From NCBI GenBank assembly GCA_910587915.1, contig CAJUOB010000004.1, positions 1 to 64,000 of the forward strand: a DNA stretch of 64,000 nucleotides, read 5' to 3'. This DNA comes from an uncultured Muribaculaceae bacterium. Lineage in GTDB: Bacteria > Bacteroidota > Bacteroidia > Bacteroidales > Muribaculaceae. Numbering within the stretch: position 1 is the first letter of the stretch; each line of letters starts with the position of its first letter. A model generated the notes under the pieces. That model was not told the DNA's origin, made no database searches, and was given only the letters and a program-made list of their open reading frames with translations. Made by a program: the position numbers and the translations under genes. Positions 7,529-15,491 of the stretch are shown one piece after another.

Positions 7529-9214
7529 TTATTCCATAAGTTTGCGGTAGCGCTTGCGGGGAAGTTCCTTGCCACCGTTCTGACGCTTCTTGTACTCCTC
7601 GTAGTCGGAATAGGAGCCTTCGAAGAACACCACTTCGCCATCGCCTTCGAACGACAGTATGTGGGTGCATATGCGGTCGAGGAACCAACGGTCGTGGCTT
7701 ACTACAACGGCACATCCGGCGAAATCGTCGAGGCCTTCTTCGAGCGCGCGGAGAGTATTTACGTCGATATCGTTGGTAGGTTCGTCGAGGAGCAGCACAT
7801 TGCCTTCTTCCTTAAGTGCCATGGCGAGGTGCAGACGGTTGCGCTCACCGCCGGAGAGCACGCCGATTTTCTTTTCCTGGTCGGCACCGGTGAAGTTGAA
7901 GCGCGAGAGGTATGCGCGGGCGTTGATGTCGCGTCCACCCATGCGGAAGCTCTCCACACCCTGCGATATTACCTCATAGACCGATTTCTCGGGCAGAAGA
8001 TCGTGGTGTGTCTGGTCGACATAGGCAACCTTCACAGTCTCACCAACATCGAATGAACCGGCGTCGGGAGATTCCTGCCCCATGATAAGACGGAAAAGGG
8101 TTGTCTTTCCGGCACCGTTGGGGCCGATTACACCGACAATACCAGCCGGGGGCAATGCAAACGAAAGGTCCTTGAAGAGCACCTTCTTGCCGAATGCTTT
8201 GGCAAGACCGGAAGCTTCGATCACTTTGTTGCCAAGACGGGGACCGTTGGGTATGAATATCTCGAGTCGCTCCTCGCGCTGACGCTGGTCTTCGTTGAGC
8301 ATCTTGTCGTAGCTGTTGAGACGGGACTTACCCTTTGCCTGACGGGCCTTGGGAGCCATGCGCACCCATTCGAGCTCGCGCTCAAGGGTCTTGCGGCGCT
8401 TGGATGCCTGCTTTTCTTCCTGCTCGAGGCGCTTGGTCTTCTGTTCGAGCCATGACGAATAGTTACCTTTCCAGGGTATACCCTCGCCACGGTCGAGTTC
8501 GAGAATCCATCCGGCCACATGGTCGAGGAAGTAGCGGTCGTGGGTAATGGCTATGACGGTGCCCTGATATTGATTGAGATGCTGCTCGAGCCAATCGATC
8601 GACTCGGCATCGAGGTGGTTGGTAGGCTCGTCGAGGAGAAGCACGTCGGGCTGCTGGAGAAGCAGGCGGCAGAGAGCCACACGACGACGCTCACCACCGG
8701 AGAGGGTCGATACAATCTGGTCGTCGGGCGGGCACTGGAGAGCATCCATGGCACGCTCGAGTTTCGAATCGATATTCCATGCGTCGGCGGCATCGAGTTT
8801 ATCCTGAAGCTCTGCCTGACGGGCTATAAGAGCATCCATCTTGTCGGGATCCTCGAGCACATCGGGGTCGGCGAAGCTTTCGTTCACCTTATCGAATTCT
8901 GCAAGGAGATCCATGATAGGCTTCACGCCCTCGCGAACGATTTCGATCACAGTCTTGTCTGGGTCGAGCTTCGGGTCCTGCTCGAGATAGCCCACCGTGT
9001 AGCCGGGAGCCCACACAACTTCGCCCTGATAGTCCTTGTCGATACCGGCGATGATTTTAAGCAGCGAAGACTTACCGCTACCGTTGAGACCGATGATGCC
9101 GATCTTGGCACCATAGAAAAACGAGAGATAGATGTTTTTCAACACCTGTTTCTGCGGCGGATAGATCTTACTCACACCCACCATCGAGAATATAACTTTC
9201 TTATCGTCAGCCAT
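7529..9214 (-). CDS. ettA: Energy-dependent translational throttle protein EttA (ABC-F)
   Basis: A 561-residue ABC-F ATPase with two nucleotide-binding domains and no membrane segment. EttA binds the ribosomal E site and couples early elongation to the ATP/ADP ratio. Walker A motifs are GLNGSGKS (42-49) and GPNGAGKT in the second half. Both signature motifs (LSGGERRR and LSGGERNR) and the Walker B motifs (LLLDEPTNHLD and LLLDEPTNDID) are intact. The basic linker between the domains (KRLEQEEKQASKRRKTLERE) fits EttA. The length matches the family. It has its own promoter (9241-9272) with a short leader of about 20 bases. Confidence 0.95.
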   Translation of the reverse strand: MADDKKVIFSMVGVSKIYPPQKQVLKNIYLSFFYGAKIGIIGLNGSGKSSLLKIIAGIDKDYQGEVVWAPGYTVGYLEQDPKLDPDKTVIEIVREGVKPIMDLLAEFDKVNESFADPDVLEDPDKMDALIARQAELQDKLDAADAWNIDSKLERAMDALQCPPDDQIVSTLSGGERRRVALCRLLLQQPDVLLLDEPTNHLDAESIDWLEQHLNQYQGTVIAITHDRYFLDHVAGWILELDRGEGIPWKGNYSSWLEQKTKRLEQEEKQASKRRKTLERELEWVRMAPKARQAKGKSRLNSYDKMLNEDQRQREERLEIFIPNGPRLGNKVIEASGLAKAFGKKVLFKDLSFALPPAGIVGVIGPNGAGKTTLFRLIMGQESPDAGSFDVGETVKVAYVDQTHHDLLPEKSVYEVISQGVESFRMGGRDINARAYLSRFNFTGADQEKKIGVLSGGERNRLHLAMALKEEGNVLLLDEPTNDIDVNTLRALEEGLDDFAGCAVVVSHDRWFLDRICTHILSFEGDGEVVFFEGSYSDYEEYKKRQNGGKELPRKRYRKLME

Positions 9215-9240
9215 AGAGTATTTATCGAATTTTCAGACTA

Positions 9241-9272
9241 CAAAGGTACAAAAAATACCCCGAACACCCAAA
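9241..9272 (-). promoter_or_regulatory. Promoter of ettA
   Basis: On the reverse strand, TTTG (complement of 9269-9272) and TACCTTTG (complement of 9241-9248) are separated by exactly 20 bases. This is a textbook Bacteroidota promoter just upstream of the ettA ATG. Confidence 0.85.
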
Positions 9273-9313
9273 ACGGGAGCCCGGGGCCGCTGAATGTAGT
9301 TTACTTCATCTAA

Positions 9314-9345
9314 TTTGCATATATTGAGAATATTTCATATTTTTG
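9314..9345 (+). promoter_or_regulatory. Promoter of the structured RNA / DUF4468 transcript
   Basis: TTTG at 9314-9317 and TATTTTTG at 9338-9345 are separated by 20 bases. Transcription should start near 9350, about 245 bases before the next start codon, leaving a long non-coding leader. It diverges from the ettA promoter. Confidence 0.85.
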
Positions 9346-9349
9346 CATT

Positions 9350-9594
9350 GTCAATCCTCGGACTGACACTGACATATGAATTTATAAAGGAGCGTTTTGC
9401 TTATCTCTTATTGAGAAAACGTAGGAAATTTTCGCAATGATGAGAGGATAACAAAGCGGTTCTCACGCTTAGCGTGGGCTGCTAACCCTCATCTTCATCA
9501 TTGGTTTCCTACGACCATCTCAATAGACGTGGCTTAGTTGACCCACGCTTCTGTTTGAGTTAATGGGCTTAGGGTTGACAGCCCAAAAGAAGCG
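9350..9594 (+). ncRNA. Structured RNA: 6S-like small RNA or regulatory leader
   Basis: This 245-base non-coding stretch folds into a long rod. 9389-9395 pairs with 9545-9551, then comes a large internal bubble. The stems continue as 9409-9416 with 9518-9525 (8 bp), 9420-9428 with 9505-9513 (9 bp), 9435-9442 with 9496-9503 (8 bp), 9444-9447 with 9487-9490, 9455-9459 with 9479-9483, and an apical hairpin 9462-9468 with 9472-9478. A closing stem, an open bubble and a long terminal stem are the general shape of 6S RNA. However, 9546-9552 can instead pair with 9588-9594, which sits directly before the ATG at 9595, enclosing a second hairpin (9564-9569 with 9580-9585). That would make it a switchable leader. 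I did not recognise a known riboswitch sequence. Confidence 0.6.
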
Positions 9595-10173
9595 ATGAAA
9601 AAAGTTATTTTATTTTTGCTCCTCATCTGCCCATTTATCATGAGTGCTCAGGAGCTCGTGTCGTTCAAGGTGACACCTGACGGCAACTTTGTCAGTTCAA
9701 CTGGTGAAGATTTTGTTGTGGTTCCTTTCGAGGGAAAAAACGCACATCAAATCTATCAAATGCTTGCATCCAATGTTGGATCCGTGTACAACGACCCGTC
9801 TAAAGTTATGAGTGGTGTTGAAGATGCATCAATTAAAATTCGAGCTTTCTCAGACAACATTTATACAAAAAAAGTTATGGGTATTCCTCATGCCTTTCAG
9901 GGTTTCTATCAGATTGAATTTAGAATTAAAGATGGACGTGTAAGGATTACCGCACCATATGTTGAAGACAGTCTCGATGCGCCGTCTATTTCAAATCAGT
10001 TTGGCGGAAATAAAGGTAGTTTCCGTCATATCGTTGGAAAATGGTTCAAAAATGGAAAACTTAAAGAAAAAGAGGCTCCTAATGCATCCAATATCGAACT
10101 TCAATTAAATGGAGCGATTAACGGCATACTTGGACTTTCAGGTTCTACTTCTAAAGTCGATGATGACTGGTAA
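9595..10173 (+). CDS. Secreted DUF4468-type protein, AT-rich gene
   Basis: A 192-residue protein with a signal peptide (hydrophobic 4-15, cleavage near MSAQ). It resembles the Bacteroidota DUF4468 group, a TBP-like fold found in exported proteins of unknown role. The relevant signs are the opening phrase ending in FVVVPFEGKNAHQIYQ and the middle section FYQIEFRIKDGRVRITAPYV. The gene uses many AAA, AAT and TTT codons and is distinctly more AT-rich than its neighbours, which hints at recent acquisition or a different expression regime. It stands alone between a structured leader and a strong terminator. The start codon follows a sequence that can be locked into a hairpin. Function is unknown. 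Confidence 0.8.
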   Translation: MKKVILFLLLICPFIMSAQELVSFKVTPDGNFVSSTGEDFVVVPFEGKNAHQIYQMLASNVGSVYNDPSKVMSGVEDASIKIRAFSDNIYTKKVMGIPHAFQGFYQIEFRIKDGRVRITAPYVEDSLDAPSISNQFGGNKGSFRHIVGKWFKNGKLKEKEAPNASNIELQLNGAINGILGLSGSTSKVDDDW

Positions 10174-10198
10174 ATAAATTTATCACCCTTACTCATAG

Positions 10199-10240
10199 AG
10201 TGCTTTACCGTACCTTCATAGTGCGATAAAGCACTTTTTT
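10199..10240 (+). terminator. Terminator of the DUF4468 gene
   Basis: AGTGCTTTA (10199-10207) pairs with TAAAGCACT (10227-10235), followed by a run of T (to 10240). Confidence 0.85.
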
Positions 10241-10420
10241 AAAACAGTATATTTAGGCACAATGCCACAATGTGTAATTACGGTGCATATGGCCCATAGG
10301 TACGAGTCTGTGCATCCGTGCGAAAACAACTCAATGTGTGGCATATACGCACCGGACGCGCAGAACAAATTAACCTATAGCTACTCCAACCATAGGTTTC
10401 CCCATAATTGTCGATGAATC

Positions 10421-11860
10421 CTATTCCTGGCCTGATTCGAGAAGATTGTAGAGGGGGGTGATTCCTTTGTCGGCGGCTAAGCGAAGCAAGTACTCAAACG
10501 CAGCCTCACGGGTGTCGTCGATCTCGCAATCCTTGATAGCCTGCTTCAGGCTTTTGGCGAAATAGCCGACTTCCGGACCCTGGGAAAGTCCGAACAGAGC
10601 CATAATTTCGGTGCCATCGACAGGATTCTTGCGGTTTCTCTCGAAATCTTTCGCATTCGTGGCGCGGAATTTCTCCTCGACAAGATCGAAGTTTGCCAGA
10701 TAGCGGGCCTTGCGTGCACTGTCCTTGCTTGTTATGTCGGCTCGGGCGAGTATCATCAAGTCGTCGAGGTCTTCCTCGGCATAGTGAATGAGTCGGCGGA
10801 CTGCACTGTCGGTCACCTCATCTTCCACAAGGGCTATCGGGCGCATATGCAGCTCCACGAGCTTTGCAACATAGCGCATTTCGGCACCAAGGGGGAATTT
10901 CATGCGCTTGAAGATGGTTTTTACCATCTTGGCCCCGATGAAATTATGATTGTGGAATGTCCATCCGCGAGCCGGATCGTAGTGTTTTGTCACAGGCTTA
11001 CCGATGTCGTGCAGCAGCGCCGCCCAGCGGAGATATACATTGTCGGAAGCCTCGGCCACACCGTCGAGCACGGCCATGGTATGGTAGAAGTTATCCTTAT
11101 GTGCGCGGCCATCGACAAGGTCGACTCCTTTCATGCGTGCCAATTCCGGCAGTATGTAGCGAAGCAATCCGCTATCGAGCAAAAGTTTCCAACCAATCGA
11201 GGGTTTCGGCGCAGCCATGATCTTGAACAACTCGTCCTTGATGCGTTCCTTCGTTATTATTTCAATACGGGACGCATTCCGGCGAATGGCCTCGAAGGTT
11301 TCGGGGTAGATAGTGAAATCGAGCTGGGTGGCAAAGCGGATTGCCCGCATCATGCGCAGAGGGTCGTCGCTGAAAGTTATGTCGGGGTCGAGTGGAGTGC
11401 GGATGATTTGACGGTTAATATCGCCAAGGCCGTCGTAACGGTCGATGACCTCCCCGAAGCGGTCGCCATTGATGCATACGGCGAGCGCATTGATAGTGAA
11501 GTCGCGGCGCGCGAGATCCTCGTCGAGAGTACCATCCTCGACAATAGGATTGCGCGAGTCGCGGCGATAGGATTCGCGACGCGCACCCACAAACTCGAGT
11601 TCGAGGTCTCCATGCTTCACCTGGGCGGTGCCATAGTTACGGTATACAGCCAGCGAAGTATGGCGCCCCAAAGCAGCCGCGACAGCTTCGGCAAGCTCGA
11701 TTCCGGAGCCAACTGTCACAAAATCGATGTCTTTCGACGGGCGACCGATGATAATATCGCGCACATATCCACCGACAGCGTAGCATTCGCGGTCGATGGA
11801 ATCGGCAAGATCGCCTACAGTATGGAATATTTTTTTCTTAAGTGATTCTGACAGGTTCAT
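10421..11860 (-). CDS. tRNA nucleotidyltransferase / poly(A) polymerase family with HD domain
   Basis: A 479-residue class II nucleotidyltransferase, most likely the CCA-adding enzyme that completes tRNA 3' ends. This fits the encoded tRNAs here, none of which carries CCA. The head domain shows GGYVRD (30-35) and the catalytic DIDF (44-47), then the RRDFTINALA motif (119-128). An HD phosphohydrolase domain follows (HD at 284-285). Neither CCA addition nor poly(A) addition can be excluded by sequence alone. It is the last gene of a long reverse-strand run and begins 8 bases after the M24 peptidase stop, which indicates co-transcription. Confidence 0.9.
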   Translation of the reverse strand: MNLSESLKKKIFHTVGDLADSIDRECYAVGGYVRDIIIGRPSKDIDFVTVGSGIELAEAVAAALGRHTSLAVYRNYGTAQVKHGDLELEFVGARRESYRRDSRNPIVEDGTLDEDLARRDFTINALAVCINGDRFGEVIDRYDGLGDINRQIIRTPLDPDITFSDDPLRMMRAIRFATQLDFTIYPETFEAIRRNASRIEIITKERIKDELFKIMAAPKPSIGWKLLLDSGLLRYILPELARMKGVDLVDGRAHKDNFYHTMAVLDGVAEASDNVYLRWAALLHDIGKPVTKHYDPARGWTFHNHNFIGAKMVKTIFKRMKFPLGAEMRYVAKLVELHMRPIALVEDEVTDSAVRRLIHYAEEDLDDLMILARADITSKDSARKARYLANFDLVEEKFRATNAKDFERNRKNPVDGTEIMALFGLSQGPEVGYFAKSLKQAIKDCEIDDTREAAFEYLLRLAADKGITPLYNLLESGQE

Positions 11861-11868
11861 GATTTAAC

Positions 11869-13077
11869 TCAGTCGAGGAGCACTATTGCTGTGGGGGCCG
11901 TTGTGACAGCCTGTGCGGGAGCATCCTCGCCCACGATATATGTATTTTCAATACCGACGGCGCCAAGGCCCGGTATCACAAATTTAGGTTCTATCGCTAT
12001 TACATTTCCAGCCTGGAGAATATCCTTGCTTCGAGGCGCGATGACCGGAGCCTCGTTTATCTCTATGCCCAGACCATGGCCAACAAATCCGGCATGGCTA
12101 CGATGTCCCATGAACGAAGCCGACATACCCGCTTCCTCGGCCATTTCGGCGGCTTTACGGTAGAGATCGGCAGCGGCCACACCGGGTTTCATCATTGCCG
12201 CAAGAGCATCGCATATGGCCACAGACAGCTCATTGGCCTTAACAGCCTCGGGCAGAGGTTCGCCCGAAACAAAACAGCGTGTCATATCGGTCATATAGCC
12301 GGTATAGTCGCCATTCACATCGACCATGACGGGAATTCCGGGACGGATCACGGTACCATCGGCTCCGACAGGGAGCGACGGGTCGAGGCCTGCGCCACCC
12401 ATTGCAAAATCGTAGGGCGAAGGAGTGTCGGCATTCTCGCCGGTGAGCACGTTGCCCATGAACAGCTCCATATCGTCGCCACCGACACGGAAAATACCCA
12501 GACAGCCTTCGAGACGCGATACGCGCTCGATCTCTATCTGGAACTCAATATCGGTCATCCCTTCCTGATAGAGATGGGGAATGCGCTCGTAGACCAGCGA
12601 GTGCTTCACTCCGGAGGCTTTGATGAGCTTCTGCTCGAAGGGTGTTTTTACCGCACGTGCAGCGCGCATCACAGGCGACAGGTCGGCACCAGGACCAGCC
12701 ATGCCCATGGCACAGGCCAGACGCATGCACTCTGCAAAAGTGACCGAACCAAGTTCGAGGGCAACCTGCGGCCCGGCACCGACGCCATCTTCGGCAAGCT
12801 TGGCGGGAATCTCCTCGGGCTTACGGATCATATGTACCCCCGGGCCGGTGAGGTGATTGGGTTGGCGCACAAAATAGCGCGGCCCATCGAGAGAGGGCTG
12901 AAGATATATATAGCCACGGAACACGCGGCCGGTGAGATAGTAGATGTTGGCAAGGTTGCGTACGAGAGCGGCCTCGATTCCGGCGGCTCGCATACCGTCG
13001 TAGACGCGTTCGAGACGACGGCTCTGTTCCTCGTGCCCGAGCAGATTTATTTCGGTGGGATATTTTGGGGTGTGCAT
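11869..13077 (-). CDS. M24 family metallopeptidase (Xaa-Pro aminopeptidase-like)
   Basis: A 402-residue cytoplasmic peptidase with an N-terminal creatinase/prolidase-like domain (about 15-130) and a C-terminal pita-bread M24 domain. The five metal ligands can be placed: Asp253 and Asp264 in VDVNGDYTGYMTDMT, His334 in GHGLGIEI, Glu363 in IEPKF and Glu377 in IENT. It therefore looks catalytically complete and probably cleaves Xaa-Pro bonds. The start at 13077 lies inside the end of the HAD phosphatase gene (31-base overlap in another frame). The N-terminal residues before 25 are plausible for the family, so I keep this start. Confidence 0.92.
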   Translation of the reverse strand: MHTPKYPTEINLLGHEEQSRRLERVYDGMRAAGIEAALVRNLANIYYLTGRVFRGYIYLQPSLDGPRYFVRQPNHLTGPGVHMIRKPEEIPAKLAEDGVGAGPQVALELGSVTFAECMRLACAMGMAGPGADLSPVMRAARAVKTPFEQKLIKASGVKHSLVYERIPHLYQEGMTDIEFQIEIERVSRLEGCLGIFRVGGDDMELFMGNVLTGENADTPSPYDFAMGGAGLDPSLPVGADGTVIRPGIPVMVDVNGDYTGYMTDMTRCFVSGEPLPEAVKANELSVAICDALAAMMKPGVAAADLYRKAAEMAEEAGMSASFMGHRSHAGFVGHGLGIEINEAPVIAPRSKDILQAGNVIAIEPKFVIPGLGAVGIENTYIVGEDAPAQAVTTAPTAIVLLD

Positions 13078-13691
13078 AGTAGCAGGTCCTGTATTTTATC
13101 GAGTTTAAATTCGTAGCCTTTCACATCGCGTCCGAAACCGTAGGAGGCCCACGCGAAAGGAACTCCGGCAGCATGGGAACTGTGGAGATCGCCTGCAGTA
13201 TCGCCGATGTAGAGAGGATTCACAAGATTATAACGCTCGACCAAGCGCCTTATGTTCACATCTTTTTCCTCTCCGGTGGCCCCGAACGACAGACAGTCGG
13301 TGAAAATGCCATCGAGGGCATTGTAGGCTATGAATGTAGGAAGTCCGTCGGCCTGACAATTGCTCACCATAAAAAGTCGCGCATGGGACGCAAGCTCTGC
13401 CAGCACATCGCGGACGCCATCGTAGAGACGGCCTCCAATCACAGGCATCATGGCTCTCTCGTTGGCATCGAGAACTTCCATGAACCGGGCGCGATCCAGC
13501 GACGGCCCTACGAGGATATCGTAGATGTAATCGAGAGGCTTCCCCATGAGACTTTCGAGGCGTACACGGGTAACTGGTGCGACGGCAGCCCCACAATCGG
13601 TGATGGTGCGGTTCCAGACAGCGCAATAGCTGTCGACGGCATCCCACAGGGTGCCATCCATATCGAATAAGTAACTGTCGAAATACTGCAT
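13047..13691 (-). CDS. HAD-family hydrolase (phosphoglycolate phosphatase-like)
   Basis: A 214-residue haloacid-dehalogenase phosphatase. Motif I FDMDGTLWD (9-17) supplies the nucleophile and acid-base aspartates, motif II is MVSN, and motif III/IV is YIGDTAGDL with a lysine in EEKDVN upstream. A helical cap lies between motifs I and II. The substrate cannot be told; small sugar phosphates or phosphoglycolate are typical. It starts 1 base after the gldH stop and its end overlaps the M24 peptidase start by 31 bases, so the three genes are tightly packed. Confidence 0.88.
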   Translation of the reverse strand: MQYFDSYLFDMDGTLWDAVDSYCAVWNRTITDCGAAVAPVTRVRLESLMGKPLDYIYDILVGPSLDRARFMEVLDANERAMMPVIGGRLYDGVRDVLAELASHARLFMVSNCQADGLPTFIAYNALDGIFTDCLSFGATGEEKDVNIRRLVERYNLVNPLYIGDTAGDLHSSHAAGVPFAWASYGFGRDVKGYEFKLDKIQDLLLCTPQNIPPK

Positions 13692-13692
13692 A

Positions 13693-14178
13693 TCAATGTG
13701 GAATGTATACCACTCCGACGCGTTCTATACCGTCGAGTGTGTCGGAGCGCATAATATGACGCACTCTCACAGACCGGTGTGCGGCCAGAGGGAAGTTTCC
13801 GGGCACAGTGTCGAGCACTTCCATCGACAGCCCCATGCCTCGTCCGAGCCATCGCCCCATAGCATCGGCAAGAGGTATATCGAGGGTGTCGGCATGTCGT
13901 GTAGAGTCGGTGTCGGCATACGATACCTCGAGCCACAGATTGCGGTATAGATAGTTCTTGCCATGCCGCACCGACACCAGCAAGGTGCCGGCAGGCACTA
14001 TGCTGTCGTGGAGTGTATCGGGCTCGAACTCAATAGGTGCGGTGTAGAGCCATCCATCAGCGGGAATATCGGCAAATGCACTGAACCGGTTGTCGTCGCC
14101 ATCTCCGCGACCCACCAGGCCATTGCACGACGCCAATGCCACTATCACGGCCAGAAACAACGGTACTAACGCTTTCAT
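13693..14178 (-). CDS. gldH: GldH-family lipoprotein
   Basis: A 161-residue lipoprotein with a lipobox ending in LASC (Cys18). The mature part matches the GldH family of Bacteroidota, with the phrases FADIPADGW, LLVSVRHGKNYLYRNLWLEV and RHIMRSDTL. GldH was named from gliding motility, but the gene is retained in non-gliding gut Bacteroidales, where its role is unclear. Its start overlaps the ricT stop by 4 bases, so it is translationally coupled. Confidence 0.87.
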   Translation of the reverse strand: MKALVPLFLAVIVALASCNGLVGRGDGDDNRFSAFADIPADGWLYTAPIEFEPDTLHDSIVPAGTLLVSVRHGKNYLYRNLWLEVSYADTDSTRHADTLDIPLADAMGRWLGRGMGLSMEVLDTVPGNFPLAAHRSVRVRHIMRSDTLDGIERVGVVYIPH

Positions 14179-15488
14179 TCGTCGGCCTGCGGTTTCTTCG
14201 GACCTTGGCCACCTTTGTTCTTCTTGGGACGGCGAGGCTTCGACTGCTGCTCGGGCTGCGGTTTAGGCTGCTGCGGAGCAGGTTTGTCGGGCTGAGCGCT
14301 ATCGGCAGGCTTTGGGCCCTTCTTTTTGTTTTTTCTTTTTTTCTTTTTATCGAATCGTGTGAGATCGTCTTCGCCGAGGATATCGCCGAAAGCAGCTTTC
14401 TCCTTGGGCTTGACGTCGGCCTCACGCATGAGTGTGAGCGGCTTCTCTCCGGCCTTGTTGAGAGCTATGATCTCGAACACGCGGTCGGCGTCGATAGTCA
14501 CCAGATTGGCCGCCATCGATTTGTCGGTGGAGTATGTGACCAGACGGTTGAAAATATCGCTCTTGAAATGGAAATATGTAGCATCGGCAGTTTCGAGACG
14601 CACTTCCCGGGGAGGCATTTTCTTGGATGCTTCCACATAGGTGTCGACCTCGAAGTTGAGACAACATTTCAATTTCGCACACTGTCCGGCAAGCTTCTGC
14701 GGATTGAGCGAAATATCCTGATACCTGGCCGCGCTTGTAGCCACCGACACAAAATTGGTCATCCACTGCGAGCAGCACAGAGGACGCCCACAAGGCCCGA
14801 TACCGCCTATGCGTCCGGCTTCCTGGCGGGCACCAATCTGTTTCATCTCGATGCGGACCTTGAAAGTCTCGGCGAGTATCTTTATAAGCTGACGGAAATC
14901 GACACGTTCGTCGGCGATATAGTAGAATATGGCCTTATTTCCATCGCCCTGAAACTCGACGTCGCCGATTTTCATGTTAAGCTTCAAGTCGTCGGCAATG
15001 CGACGGGCACGTATCATGGTGTCGTGCTCGCGAGCACGCGCTTCCTCGAATTTCTCGATGTCGGCAGGCTTAGCCTTGCGGAATACTCTCTTGATTTCGG
15101 TACCCTGGGCACCGGATCGCACTCCGGCACGGCGCATGCTGAGCTCCACAAGCTTTCCGATGAGAGTGACAGTGCCGATGTCGTGACCGGGCGAAGCCTC
15201 GACAGCCACCACATCGCCAATCTCGAGAGGGAGCTTGGCACTATTGCGGTAAAAGCCTTTGCGGGTATTCTTGAACTGGACCTCGACAAGATCGCTCCCG
15301 GCAAAACCGCCGGGAATATCTTCGAGCCAGTTGAAGCTATGCAGTTTATGGCGCTGACACCCGCCGCCGCTCAGACGTGGCTTCGACTTTGAAGCCTCCT
15401 GCGCACCCTCGGGAGCGGCCGCACCGCCAGCGACGGGCTGCTGTTCGCCGAGAGGGGCATCCTGCTTCTGTTTGTCGTCCTTGCTCAT
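14175..15488 (-). CDS. ricT: PSP1-domain protein RicT (YaaT homologue)
   Basis: A 437-residue protein with a central PSP1 domain. The cysteine cluster in GPCGRPLCCSQW, with additional cysteines in KLKCCLNFEV, is the Fe-S ligand signature of the RicT/YaaT regulator, which works with RNase Y in Bacillus. The gene directly follows the RNase Y gene here (3 bases apart), supporting a functional link in RNA processing. The N-terminus (about 1-40) and the C-terminus (about 385-437) are low-complexity and rich in Lys, Pro, Gln and Ala, probably disordered. The C-terminal lysine-rich tail is a likely RNA contact. Confidence 0.92.
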   Translation of the reverse strand: MSKDDKQKQDAPLGEQQPVAGGAAAPEGAQEASKSKPRLSGGGCQRHKLHSFNWLEDIPGGFAGSDLVEVQFKNTRKGFYRNSAKLPLEIGDVVAVEASPGHDIGTVTLIGKLVELSMRRAGVRSGAQGTEIKRVFRKAKPADIEKFEEARAREHDTMIRARRIADDLKLNMKIGDVEFQGDGNKAIFYYIADERVDFRQLIKILAETFKVRIEMKQIGARQEAGRIGGIGPCGRPLCCSQWMTNFVSVATSAARYQDISLNPQKLAGQCAKLKCCLNFEVDTYVEASKKMPPREVRLETADATYFHFKSDIFNRLVTYSTDKSMAANLVTIDADRVFEIIALNKAGEKPLTLMREADVKPKEKAAFGDILGEDDLTRFDKKKKRKNKKKGPKPADSAQPDKPAPQQPKPQPEQQSKPRRPKKNKGGQGPKKPQADE

Positions 15489-15491
15489 GAC

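Noticed and set aside
10241..10420. Possible imperfect palindrome (GGTGC ... GCACC) in the gap before the nucleotidyltransferase gene
   Set aside because: The match is short and interrupted, with no promoter or gene nearby; nothing supportable was found in this gap.
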